Positions 14,179 through 20,502 of a DNA stretch of 34,886 nt are shown here, piece after piece (position 1 is the first letter of the stretch; each line of letters starts with the position of its first letter). The stretch lies in the IMG/VR virus record IMGVR_UViG_3300027749_000295, positions 1-34,886 of that record. The stretch is one strand, 5' to 3'. The translations under genes were made by a program, and so were the position numbers. A model generated the notes under the pieces. It was given only the letters and a program-made list of their open reading frames with translations, was not told the origin of the DNA and ran no database searches. This DNA comes from a virus.

Positions 14179-14965
14179 CTTTTTTATCCTCCTCGGCTAG
14201 TATCTCTGCAATGATTTGGTTTCTGATTAGGTCGTTGGCGTATGGCTTTCCATCGGCGGCGGGTTTCAGTTCTTGCTTGGCCAGCCAATCTAAGTAGTCC
14301 AGCCCCTTGCCACTAGGGAACTTGGCAATCTCTCGTAGGCTTGAGCCTTTGTGCTTGCCAAACTTTAGAACCATGTCCCGCTTCTCGGTTGCTGGGGCTT
14401 GCTCACTTACCAACTGAGCCGTGATCTCGGCCACCTCTGCCTTTGTAATCTTGGCGGGAGGTGCTTCGTTCTTGTGGGTGTTGAGTGGTTCGTTATCAAA
14501 CCCTCCATGAGGAACTTCTTCCGCCGGCGTTGTGCTAAGATTGCGGTCAATCAATACCACGATGTGGGCAAAGGCAGAGCGGCAAGCCCTACTGATTGCT
14601 CGGGTCTGCACCATCGCCCTCCGTGCATAAACTGGACGCTTGCTCCACATATCCTCGTCATCGCCCAAGAACCCTTCGGCTTGGGAAATGACTTGGCCTG
14701 TGTCCATTCTTTTAACTACGCCTATGCACCTAAAGCCATCTTCAAGACGCTCAACATCTCGTGCGGAGGCTACGCATCCGTGAGCGATGGCGATTGATTG
14801 CCAGCCCTCGACTCGGACATATCTCTTTACTCCGATCTGTTGTGCCGTGGCGTTTACGATCTCCCTGCATACGCTGGCTACATCCGTAGCCTGTCGCATA
14901 TAGTTAAGCACTCCGTTGGAGTGGCCTAACCCTTGGTCATTCTTTACAATCATCTGTTCATTCAT
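14162..14965 (-). CDS. Putative single-strand annealing protein with ExoX-like C-terminal domain and SSB-like tail
   Basis: 267 residues. The N-terminal two thirds (RYVRVEGWQSIAIAHGC, VKRMDTGQVISQAEGFLG, then YARRAMVQTRAISRACRSAF) belong to a family of phage proteins placed with recombination genes, with a Gln-Thr-Arg-Ala-x-Ser-Arg-Ala motif like some Sak/Rad52-type annealing proteins. Residues around 198-228 (VLKFGKHKGSSLREIAKF, YLDWLAKQEL) resemble the ExoX-like C-terminal domain. The last residues, EEDKKDAIPF, copy the acidic D-x-I-P-F tip of bacterial SSB. An AAAGGAACAACC leader precedes the start. Confidence 0.6.
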   Translation of the reverse strand: MNEQMIVKNDQGLGHSNGVLNYMRQATDVASVCREIVNATAQQIGVKRYVRVEGWQSIAIAHGCVASARDVERLEDGFRCIGVVKRMDTGQVISQAEGFLGDDEDMWSKRPVYARRAMVQTRAISRACRSAFAHIVVLIDRNLSTTPAEEVPHGGFDNEPLNTHKNEAPPAKITKAEVAEITAQLVSEQAPATEKRDMVLKFGKHKGSSLREIAKFPSGKGLDYLDWLAKQELKPAADGKPYANDLIRNQIIAEILAEEDKKDAIPF

Positions 14966-14986
14966 TGGTTGGTTGTTCCTTTGGGT

Positions 14987-15163
14987 TCAATAGTTTGGGG
15001 TGCTTCCATAATGTCCGTATTCCTCACGCTCTCGCCGAACTGAGTCGGGGAAGCGCATGAAAGAAAAGTCTTTCTTCTGGTCATGCTCCGTGTCGGGTAT
15101 GGACTCTGCTTTGATTTCCGTCTTTGGTTCTGTTGCTGGTTTTGTATTCTTTGGTTTTTTCAT
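14987..15163 (-). CDS. Small hydrophilic protein, 58 aa
   Basis: The ATG at 15163 overlaps the nuclease stop codon (ATGA) and has AAAGGAACAACC in front of it. A longer in-frame start inside the nuclease gene is less likely. The product is Lys/Thr/Pro-rich at the N-terminus (MKKPKNTKPATEPKTEIK) and probably disordered, then has a short FSFMRFPDSVRREREEYG segment. It lies directly before the annealing-protein gene. Unknown function. Confidence 0.55.
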   Translation of the reverse strand: MKKPKNTKPATEPKTEIKAESIPDTEHDQKKDFSFMRFPDSVRREREEYGHYGSTPNY

Positions 15164-15489
15164 TTGGTTGTTCCTTTGGTTATGGTTTCTACTATCGGGG
15201 AAATCCATTTGGCCGAGATATCGTGGGAGGGGATTCGGAAAACTAGGATGCCCATTGAGGCGGCGAGGTTGTACTTCTCCATGTCATTAAGGAATCCGGT
15301 TGGCCTTGTATGTCTGCCCCTAGTCCACACTCCTCCCTCTAGCTCGATTGCTACGCCCTCAACATGGTAGTAGTCGAATCTAAATCTTCTGCCTTCAGCA
15401 AACTTGTATTCCTTTAATAACTGATAACCGCCATAGCCAGTCAGACTCTTCCAAAGAAGCTCAAACTTGGCTGATGGCGTCAGCTTCAT
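15160..15489 (-). CDS. PD-(D/E)XK nuclease, VRR-NUC/resolvase-like
   Basis: A 109-residue compact nuclease. The core runs FRFDYYHVEGVAIELEGGVWTRGRHTRPTGFLNDMEKYN. The Asp of RFDYY, the E-x-E of IELEGG and the Lys of MEKYN form the PD-(D/E)XK active-site pattern. The GGVWTRGRHTR-x-x-GF signature is shared by many small phage nucleases in recombination blocks. A Holliday-junction or branched-DNA nuclease role is plausible next to the annealing-protein candidate. Confidence 0.7.
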   Translation of the reverse strand: MKLTPSAKFELLWKSLTGYGGYQLLKEYKFAEGRRFRFDYYHVEGVAIELEGGVWTRGRHTRPTGFLNDMEKYNLAASMGILVFRIPSHDISAKWISPIVETITKGTTK

Positions 15490-15702
15490 TTAGTTACGCC
15501 CCGCCCACTCGCCCTTGAATAGTGGCGTTGGATATTTTAGTTCGGTCTTTTCTGCCTGTAATCTGTTCAGCCTATCGAGCGCAAGGAGTAAGCGACCCTG
15601 TTGGCGTTCCTTCTCGGCGGCACTCTCAGCAAGATACTTGCCGATAACTCTGATGCCATTTATTGAAAGCAACATAAAAAAAACAAGGAGGAAGATTGTC
15701 AC
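15490..15702 (-). CDS. Membrane-anchored helical protein, 70 aa
   Basis: An N-terminal hydrophobic helix (TIFLLVFFMLLSINGIRVIG) is followed by a charged coiled-coil-like helix (AESAAEKERQQGRLLLALDRLNRLQAEK) and a short tail. Topology matches i-spanin-like or other single-pass proteins, but the gene is far from the lysis cassette. It begins with an ATGA overlap with the ligase-like gene and stops directly before the nuclease ATG. Unknown function. Confidence 0.6.
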   Translation of the reverse strand: MTIFLLVFFMLLSINGIRVIGKYLAESAAEKERQQGRLLLALDRLNRLQAEKTELKYPTPLFKGEWAGRN

Positions 15703-16256
15703 CAGCGAATCCTCATCTTATGCCATTCGGGTGAGCAGTAGGAGGGGTTTGAAATCCAAGGATATTTCTGATCATCCTTGCTGACGAATCCTTCCCAAAC
15801 AACTTCCCCCGCCTTTTGGTTCTGGTAGTCCATCTCAGCCCAACACGCTTTGAGTTTGTCGTGATCGAGGCGAGGCATCCGTAGGAGAGCGTTGGCCTTC
15901 ACCTCGTAGGATGCGGGTTCAATCTCCTCAATGAGCTTGAGCCGTTCCGATATGGGGAGAGGGTTGGCTGGGTCGAACGCATCAATCAAGATGATCGTTC
16001 CCTTGGCTGACCTAGTTCGCATCCCCATAATTTCCCCATCAATATATCGTGCCTTGATCTCGATTCCCTTGAGCCGCTCCAGAACTAGCTCGGAGTTCTT
16101 GGCTTTCACGCCGTGGCGATTCATAACCAATCCGGTAGCTTGATCGAACAAGAACCGCCACCCATTCGCTTTGGGTTGGTGGATGTAGTCGGCGTATTCC
16201 TTGCCGTAAACATTGCTTGCACAAGCAACTGGTCGGGCGGGTAGCGGGGATTTCAT
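15699..16256 (-). CDS. Minimal ATP-dependent DNA/RNA ligase-like nucleotidyltransferase
   Basis: 185 residues containing the ligase superfamily motifs in order: motif I HQPKANGWRF with candidate nucleotidyl-Lys29; the KARYIDGEIMG motif III-like segment; the strand ILIDAFD as motif IIIa-like; VVWEGFVSKDD as motif IV; and WHKMRIRW as motif V-like C-terminus. The usual KxDG reads KANG here. No OB-fold domain follows motif V, although most ATP-dependent ligases have one and even the smallest are about 270-300 residues. The substrate is probably nicked DNA, but an RNA ligase cannot be excluded. Confidence 0.7.
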   Translation of the reverse strand: MKSPLPARPVACASNVYGKEYADYIHQPKANGWRFLFDQATGLVMNRHGVKAKNSELVLERLKGIEIKARYIDGEIMGMRTRSAKGTIILIDAFDPANPLPISERLKLIEEIEPASYEVKANALLRMPRLDHDKLKACWAEMDYQNQKAGEVVWEGFVSKDDQKYPWISNPSYCSPEWHKMRIRW

Positions 16257-16289
16257 TGGTGGATTATTAGGTAGGATTTCTGGGGTGTA

Positions 16290-16308
16290 AAGATAAATCT
16301 TTTATCTT
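16290..16308. repeat. Perfect 8-bp AT-rich inverted repeat
   Basis: AAGATAAA and TTTATCTT face each other across three bases, overlapping the stop codon of the 29-aa gene in front of the ligase-like gene. It could be a weak terminator, processing site or protein-binding site. There is no GC stem and no long T-run, so an intrinsic terminator is uncertain. Confidence 0.45.
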
Positions 16309-16391
16309 GTGAATACTATTTCAACGATGGCTAGAACCGAGCCAGCCCCGATCACGAGGCCAGCGATATAACTGAGGAGGAGTTTATTCAT
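16302..16391 (-). CDS. 29-aa single-pass membrane peptide
   Basis: The ATG at 16391 starts one base after the stop of the 59-aa gene and has AAAGGAA at the right distance. A longer frame through 16532 has no better start signal. The peptide (MNKLLLSYIAGLVIGAGSVL and on to VFTR) is one membrane helix with positive ends, including a G-x-x-x-G-like spacing. Its stop lies in the AT-rich inverted repeat. The function is unknown. Confidence 0.5.
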   Translation of the reverse strand: MNKLLLSYIAGLVIGAGSVLAIVEIVFTR

Positions 16392-16392
16392 A

Positions 16393-16572
16393 TTATGATT
16401 CCTTTCTTTTTTGTACCAACAAGCGATAGCGACAAACTTTTCTTCCAAGGTTAAGCTGATCGTCCATTCTCTCGTATCCTTGCTCCAACAATTCGCACTC
16501 TCGTTCCCAAGCATTGATTGAGCCATCGACAATGGACTTCCAAACTTCTCCCATATTTTCTAGTGTATTCAT
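16393..16572 (-). CDS. Small helical protein, 59 aa
   Basis: This 59-codon frame fills the gap between the 87-aa gene and the 29-aa membrane peptide. It begins MNTLENMGEVWKSIVDGSIN and contains WERECELLEQGYERMDDQL before a basic end (RLLVQKRKES). Its own last codons carry the ribosome binding site of the following gene. Helical, soluble, no family recognised. Confidence 0.5.
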   Translation of the reverse strand: MNTLENMGEVWKSIVDGSINAWERECELLEQGYERMDDQLNLGRKVCRYRLLVQKRKES

Positions 16573-16598
16573 TTGGTTTGGGTCTTTCTGGGTTTGGG

Positions 16599-16862
16599 TT
16601 ATTTTACTTCTACAACTTCAAATGGACGACCTTTGATAAAGTATGGGGGCTTGGCATTTTTAATCGAAGTGTGCCAAGTAACTACCTTGGTGTGTCCCCC
16701 GCCCCAGCCGAGTCCTGTTACGTCAGTAACGCAAACGTGAGTATATGCACGATGAGTAAGGCGAGTGAAAACCTCTCCGCTTACGTCCTTGACCGAAAGA
16801 ACTATTTTAGTGTGGCTAGCTTTGCTCGGGGTTTCCGTCTTTTCCGCTGTGGTTGTTTCCAT
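16599..16862 (-). CDS. Unknown 87-aa protein
   Basis: The N-terminus is Thr/Glu-rich and probably flexible (METTTAEKTETPSKAS). The rest looks like a small beta-rich domain with HVCVTDVTGLGWGGGHTKVVTWH and FIKGRPFEVVEV. No family recognised. A weak promoter-like pair lies just upstream (16871-16897). It is the first gene after the HTH gene and precedes three small genes and the ligase-like gene. Confidence 0.5.
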   Translation of the reverse strand: METTTAEKTETPSKASHTKIVLSVKDVSGEVFTRLTHRAYTHVCVTDVTGLGWGGGHTKVVTWHTSIKNAKPPYFIKGRPFEVVEVK

Positions 16863-16870
16863 ATGAGAAA

Positions 16871-16897
16871 TCTATACCACCCCGCCAAACTTGTCCA
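16871..16897 (-). promoter_or_regulatory. Possible sigma-70-type promoter
   Basis: On the minus strand TGGACA and TATAGA are 15 bases apart in a 48-base gap between two genes. Each box has one or two mismatches to the consensus. The spacer is shorter than ideal, and transcription would begin only a few bases before the ATG. It is listed because the gap needs an explanation. Confidence 0.2.
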
Positions 16898-16910
16898 CCT
16901 TTTTCTTATC

Positions 16911-17243
16911 TTATTTTGACGATTGTTTGTAACTCTTTGATGCTGGGGGCTTTGTAGCAGGGGGAATTAGTCGAAAGTATGGGGTTTTGCGGAGATATTT
17001 TTGGCTTGGCCCAGATCGTAGTGACTCGTTGTGCTTCTTTCTCTGGGCGCAAATAGTCCCCTTGAACTTTTTCATTTCCGCTTTGCCAGCCCGAACCATC
17101 TGCGAAATTATTCTTGAAGTTGTGGTGGGTGTGCGCTTAAAAAGTTTAGCGATTTGTTTTGTTGTGAGCCAACCGGGAGGGATTTCTTCTTCATCCCTTT
17201 TCAAAATATGATCGGCAAGTGCCTTGACCCATTCGCCACTCAT
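16911..17243 (-). CDS. Winged-helix/MarR-like HTH protein, 110 aa
   Basis: Residues 22-60 (PPGWLTTKQIAKLFKRTPTTTSRIISQMVRAGKAEMKKFKG) form a clear winged helix-turn-helix. The C-terminus is basic and Pro/Ser-rich (PPATKPPASKSYKQSSK). The start overlaps the phosphoesterase stop region by a single base. It may be the regulator of the early genes that follow it. No ligand-binding domain is present. Confidence 0.6.
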   Translation of the reverse strand: MSGEWVKALADHILKRDEEEIPPGWLTTKQIAKLFKRTPTTTSRIISQMVRAGKAEMKKFKGTICAQRKKHNESLRSGPSQKYLRKTPYFRLIPPATKPPASKSYKQSSK

Positions 17244-17986
17244 CAGAATGTTTTCATATTGGTAGGCACGATGAATTTTCCATTTCTTTCTTTAGCTTGG
17301 AATACATCGTGGCCGTGCTCGTGAATCAGTCCGAAAGCCCAGCCGTGTTGCCATCGTAGCCTTCGCATCTGTCCCCTTGTATATGCTGGGGTCTTGTTGC
17401 AAAGGCATCCCACATTGTAAGCCTCCCTAGAATCAAAGCTCACGCTCTTAAAATAATCTATGGCGTGGGTATGGCCGAACAGAACCGCCCCTGCTCCGTA
17501 AGCGTCTGCGTGTTGTTTCGCTCCGTGCATTGAAGCTCCGTATCCGTGAACAAAAGTAAGCGAGCCGTTCTTATATACTCCCGCCGTTGAATCGTAAGGA
17601 TACATCTTGCCCCGAGTCTCCTTCATAATGGTTTCGATATTGTTGCACCCATCCAAAGCGTAATCCCTCGCCACCCCACTTCGGACATTTGTGGACATAT
17701 CGAAAATACGCTCATCGTGATTCCCCCTAAGGAATATCCTCTCCTGTCCAAATTTAAAGAACGACCTTATGAACTCCTCGCCCTCATCCCAATCCCTTTG
17801 AAGCGAAGAGGCTTGGTCTGTATCGTCTGCCCCTCGGCGTATCGCTCGGAAGTCCCAAAGGTCTCCAAGGCAAACCACTAGGTCGGGCTTATAGTCGGCA
17901 CAAAAAGCGAGCAAGGCTTTGATAGTTGTTGGGTCTTGCTCATCGCCGTGGACATCGCCGGCGGCCACAAACTTAATCGGCTTCAC
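17243..17986 (-). CDS. Calcineurin-like metallophosphoesterase
   Basis: 247 residues with all five metal-binding motifs of the family: GDVHG at residues 10-14, LGDLWD near 40, GNHDE near 86, VHGYG near 145, and GHTH near 170. The full set suggests an active two-metal enzyme. Phage members hydrolyse phosphoesters such as cyclic 2',3'-phosphates, Ap4A or protein phosphates; the substrate here cannot be read. The C-terminal extension includes HEHGHDVF. It is coupled to the MazG-like gene by an ATGA overlap. Confidence 0.88.
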   Translation of the reverse strand: MKPIKFVAAGDVHGDEQDPTTIKALLAFCADYKPDLVVCLGDLWDFRAIRRGADDTDQASSLQRDWDEGEEFIRSFFKFGQERIFLRGNHDERIFDMSTNVRSGVARDYALDGCNNIETIMKETRGKMYPYDSTAGVYKNGSLTFVHGYGASMHGAKQHADAYGAGAVLFGHTHAIDYFKSVSFDSREAYNVGCLCNKTPAYTRGQMRRLRWQHGWAFGLIHEHGHDVFQAKERNGKFIVPTNMKTF

Positions 17987-18363
17987 TTAATCCCGCCCAT
18001 CATGTCGAAGATGCGCTTGCACGAATCTCTTGCCGTGGTAGCGCACAAATCTTCGTCCTCCATTCCGAGCCTCGCCAACTCTAAAATTATTTTAACTTGG
18101 CCACGAAGCGTCATTAGATAGGTCACTTGGTCGATTGATTCCTCTATGGCGTTCTCGGTTACTCGAATTGTGGGCATCGTCCAAAGGGGGCCGGCCTCTC
18201 CGTGTTGAGCTTGGCCTTTGCGATACTTAATTTCTATCGCTTCAATCGTAGCAAGTTGAATCTGTGAAAGATGATAAGCGTGTTTCTCCGTAAATTCGTT
18301 ACTCGCCACAACCTTCACGCCTGTCATCTTTTTAACGACTAGACCAAGGAAATTTTTTAACAA
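17983..18363 (-). CDS. MazG-like nucleotide pyrophosphohydrolase (putative)
   Basis: 126 residues. The segment IEIKYRKGQAQHGEAGPLW, followed by VTENAIEESIDQVTYLMTLRGQ, resembles phage proteins of the MazG-like all-alpha NTP pyrophosphohydrolase group, in which E-E-x-x-D residues bind magnesium (here EESID). Only one metal-binding helix is obvious, so activity is uncertain. The gene overlaps the end of the endolysin gene by 31 bases; a start at an internal Met is possible. Such enzymes hydrolyse nucleotides or alarmones. Confidence 0.45.
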   Translation of the reverse strand: MLKNFLGLVVKKMTGVKVVASNEFTEKHAYHLSQIQLATIEAIEIKYRKGQAQHGEAGPLWTMPTIRVTENAIEESIDQVTYLMTLRGQVKIILELARLGMEDEDLCATTARDSCKRIFDMMGGIK

Positions 18364-18835
18364 TACTTTTCTTTTGAATTACTTCTTCTTTCTGAGGTGT
18401 GACTAACTCTCGCCATCCAGAAATCAATCCATCTTCTAAGTGGGGTTCTTCCCATTCAAGATGTCGAAGCTGATACTTCTCCCCGATCTTTTGGCAGATT
18501 GCGTAGGTCTGAGAATCGTCCCACGATGCCGTAAAAGAACCACTTGAACCTAGGGATAGGGGAACATAGTCTATTGCGTGACTCCCATTGCCTTGATCAA
18601 TGTGGAGTGATTGTGGGGGTATTCCACGGGCATTGGTGACTTTCGTCCCTGCCTTTGTTCGTCCTTGGGCGTATAGTTCTTCTTGCTCCTCGGGTGTACG
18701 GCTTGAACAATAGATCAGAACTGGAATCTTTTTGCTTATCAATTCCGAATACCACCTAGAAACTCTATCCCCGAAACTAGGCTCGAGGTTTGCGATGTGC
18801 CCCCTCGATCTCTCAGAGGCTTCTTTGATCGTCAT
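18332..18835 (-). CDS. Endolysin: M15 family D,D/L,D-peptidase
   Basis: 167 residues. The order CSSRTPEEQEELYAQGRTK, then SLHIDQGNGSHAIDYVP, then LEWEEPHLE is the M15 (VanY/T5 endolysin-like) zinc peptidase signature. His78, Asp89 and His132 are the likely zinc ligands. The spacing of the S-x-H to A-x-D part is four residues longer than in the common form. It has no signal peptide, so it depends on a holin. It follows the holin-like, membrane and lipoprotein genes, coupled by ATGA. Confidence 0.85.
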   Translation of the reverse strand: MTIKEASERSRGHIANLEPSFGDRVSRWYSELISKKIPVLIYCSSRTPEEQEELYAQGRTKAGTKVTNARGIPPQSLHIDQGNGSHAIDYVPLSLGSSGSFTASWDDSQTYAICQKIGEKYQLRHLEWEEPHLEDGLISGWRELVTPQKEEVIQKKSIVKKFPWSSR

Positions 18836-19104
18836 TTATTCTCTGCCCTCGATCTCCAACGCTCCTCCTCTGCAATGGCGTTGCTGAGTGCCTTTAATGC
18901 TTTGGCATATTGCTCGCGAAACTCTGGCTTCACTTGGCCAAGACTTCGCTCTAATTTATCCCACTCCATAATCAGAGCAGGGATGTCGGCGGGTGCGGGG
19001 GCGGTGTAGTTGTAGCTAGTCGAAGCGCAAGAGCTAAGGACGAGTACGCCACCAAGAATCAAGGTCAGCATCGCGAACCCTACGGCGATATTCAATTTCT
19101 GCAT
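18832..19104 (-). CDS. Lipoprotein, o-spanin-like, 90 aa
   Basis: From the ATG at 19104 the N-terminus is a lipoprotein signal: a short basic start, a hydrophobic core (IAVGFAMLTLILGGVLVL) and the lipobox LSSC. The mature part starts CASTSYNYTAPAPADIPA, a Pro-rich tether, followed by a charged helix (IMEWDKLERSLGQ, LKALSNAIAEEERWR). This resembles outer-membrane spanins. Its 5' end overlaps a different-frame membrane protein gene. Longer in-frame starts lack the signal at the N-terminus. Confidence 0.7.
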   Translation of the reverse strand: MQKLNIAVGFAMLTLILGGVLVLSSCASTSYNYTAPAPADIPALIMEWDKLERSLGQVKPEFREQYAKALKALSNAIAEEERWRSRAENK

Positions 19105-19198
19105 CGTCTCTTTCTGTCCTAGTCTTTGCACGATTTTTAAGCCACCAATAAACAATTCCAATAACTCCCGCAAACGAGGCGATGGCGGCCTCAAACAT
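19034..19198 (-). CDS. 54-aa single-pass membrane protein overlapping the lipoprotein gene
   Basis: A 54-codon frame starting three bases after the stop of the 56-aa holin-like gene. It has an N-terminal membrane helix (AAIASFAGVIGIVYWWL) and then a highly charged helix (KTRTERDDAEIEYRRRVRDAD) ending DSWWRTRP. The last 71 bases overlap the lipoprotein signal sequence in another frame. Layout and topology match an i-spanin partner, though short; i-spanin/o-spanin genes often overlap. A holin-associated role is also possible. Confidence 0.6.
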   Translation of the reverse strand: MFEAAIASFAGVIGIVYWWLKNRAKTRTERDDAEIEYRRRVRDADLDSWWRTRP

Positions 19199-19201
19199 GG
19201 C

Positions 19202-19372
19202 CTACTTTTTCGAGAACTTGGAAAGTACGTCTACCACGGATTGTAAGAACTTCTCGGGCTGGTCACCGGGAATCAAGGAAGCAATCGCAATCACCGCAGA
19301 TAGGAGAGCCACAACCGCACCAACCCACGCAAATATGTCTTGAGACTGAATGAAGGTTAAGATTTGTTGCAT
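19202..19372 (-). CDS. Holin-like 56-aa membrane protein
   Basis: 56 codons starting with ATG 16 bases after the preceding gene. It has a hydrophobic helix (FAWVGAVVALLSAVIAIASLI) in the middle and an amphipathic C-terminal helix ending in Lys residues (FLQSVVDVLSKFSKK). One membrane segment, small size and first position in the lysis cassette (holin-like, membrane protein, lipoprotein, endolysin) support a holin. The family was not recognised. Confidence 0.6.
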   Translation of the reverse strand: MQQILTFIQSQDIFAWVGAVVALLSAVIAIASLIPGDQPEKFLQSVVDVLSKFSKK

Positions 19373-19387
19373 ACCTTGGGCGGGGTG

Positions 19388-19873
19388 TCAAAGGGCATCA
19401 AATCTTTCCTTTGCCAGGGTGAACTCTGACCATGCCCCACAAGTGGGGGCGAATGGTTCTGCTCTCTTTCTAAAATCATTACCAATCTTTGTCCATCCTC
19501 TGCGCTTCATTTTCTCGGCAGAAGGAATGTCTATCATTGTTGTAAAGACAAACTCTTTCTTGAGTAACATTTCCCAAGAGCGAGTATAAGAAAACTCCAT
19601 AAAAGTTGGCCGCGCAACAATTTGTTTGCCATCAAAAGAAAATACATTGCAGGTAATATCATATGGGCTTGTCCCACAATGGAACTTCTTACCCTGCATA
19701 ATCATTGTTTTTGCTCCTCCAATAAACTTCCAAGAGTCATAGGGTTCTGGCGTAGCCAATGGAAAGTAAAAATCAATATCGTTGTAGTCCTCGCCCCCAA
19801 TCAAATAATCTCTTACAAACCCACCGCAAAACAGACCGCCAGCCTTTAGTATTTCAATTAGACAATCTTTCAC
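19388..19873 (-). CDS. Nucleotidyltransferase, poly(A) polymerase/CCA-enzyme head-like domain
   Basis: 161 residues. The start reads ILKAGGLFCGGFVRDYLIGGEDYNDIDFYFP: the GG-x-V-R-D helix and the D-x-D pair that define the class II nucleotidyltransferase head of poly(A) polymerases and CCA-adding enzymes. A third Asp could be the D of PYDITCNVF, as in the motif that follows the central strand. No tRNA-binding neck, body or tail domain is present, so it is a single catalytic domain. The substrate is unknown. It overlaps the fibre-like gene upstream by 20 bases. Confidence 0.7.
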   Translation of the reverse strand: MKDCLIEILKAGGLFCGGFVRDYLIGGEDYNDIDFYFPLATPEPYDSWKFIGGAKTMIMQGKKFHCGTSPYDITCNVFSFDGKQIVARPTFMEFSYTRSWEMLLKKEFVFTTMIDIPSAEKMKRRGWTKIGNDFRKRAEPFAPTCGAWSEFTLAKERFDAL

Positions 19874-20474
19874 TAGCTATCGTTATGTTGGTTGTTGTAT
19901 TATTAAAATTTGTTCCAGACACATTTGCATATACAGTAAAACTATATTGATTCCCATTGATTGTAATTGTAACTGGAAATCCCCCGTAAATTGGAGTAAA
20001 ACTATTATACCACTCAATGTAGGAATAATAACCACCTAGCCTAAAAAAAGCAATTTGCGGATAATAAAGCCCATTCCTATAAATGACACCAACCTCTTGA
20101 AACAAATAAAGGTAAATGTTGTCTTGAAAAGAAAATGGGCCGGGATCTCCAGTTGCGTTTGGAAATGTTATCGAAAATGTTCCAGACTGCCCGCTTGCCT
20201 CTATTAGCGGACGGCAAGCCATTTGACTCATTGTATCTAATCCGCCATCGGGAGTTAAGATTGTATTAGTTGAGCCGGTAACGGTTGTATCTGTTCCAGA
20301 TTGGATTGTGTTCCATGTCTCTATAATTTGAAAAGATTTTGCGTTCCAGTAGAGATACATTGCATCTTCAAGGGACATTCCTACTGGAAAAGTTGTTCCG
20401 TCTCCTATTGTGCCCTCACCCTCATAAATACAGAATGGAAAATAGCCACTACCACTCGCATGAAGAAAAGCCAT
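19854..20474 (-). CDS. Tail fibre/adhesin-like protein, 206 aa
   Basis: The last of the tail structural genes. It is rich in aromatic and beta-branched residues; the C-terminal half has NIYLYLFQEVGVIYRNGLYYP, then GGYYSYIEWYN and PVTITINGNQYSFTVY, suggesting a beta-sandwich domain. The N-terminus starts MAFLHASGSGYFPF. Local base composition is AT-rich compared with the head genes. The aromatic pattern is weakly similar to the 115-aa protein at the contig ends. A role in host recognition is inferred from position at the end of the tail block. Confidence 0.55.
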   Translation of the reverse strand: MAFLHASGSGYFPFCIYEGEGTIGDGTTFPVGMSLEDAMYLYWNAKSFQIIETWNTIQSGTDTTVTGSTNTILTPDGGLDTMSQMACRPLIEASGQSGTFSITFPNATGDPGPFSFQDNIYLYLFQEVGVIYRNGLYYPQIAFFRLGGYYSYIEWYNSFTPIYGGFPVTITINGNQYSFTVYANVSGTNFNNTTTNITIASERLSN

Positions 20475-20502
20475 AGGATTTCGTTAGGGCTACTGCCCCG
20501 AG

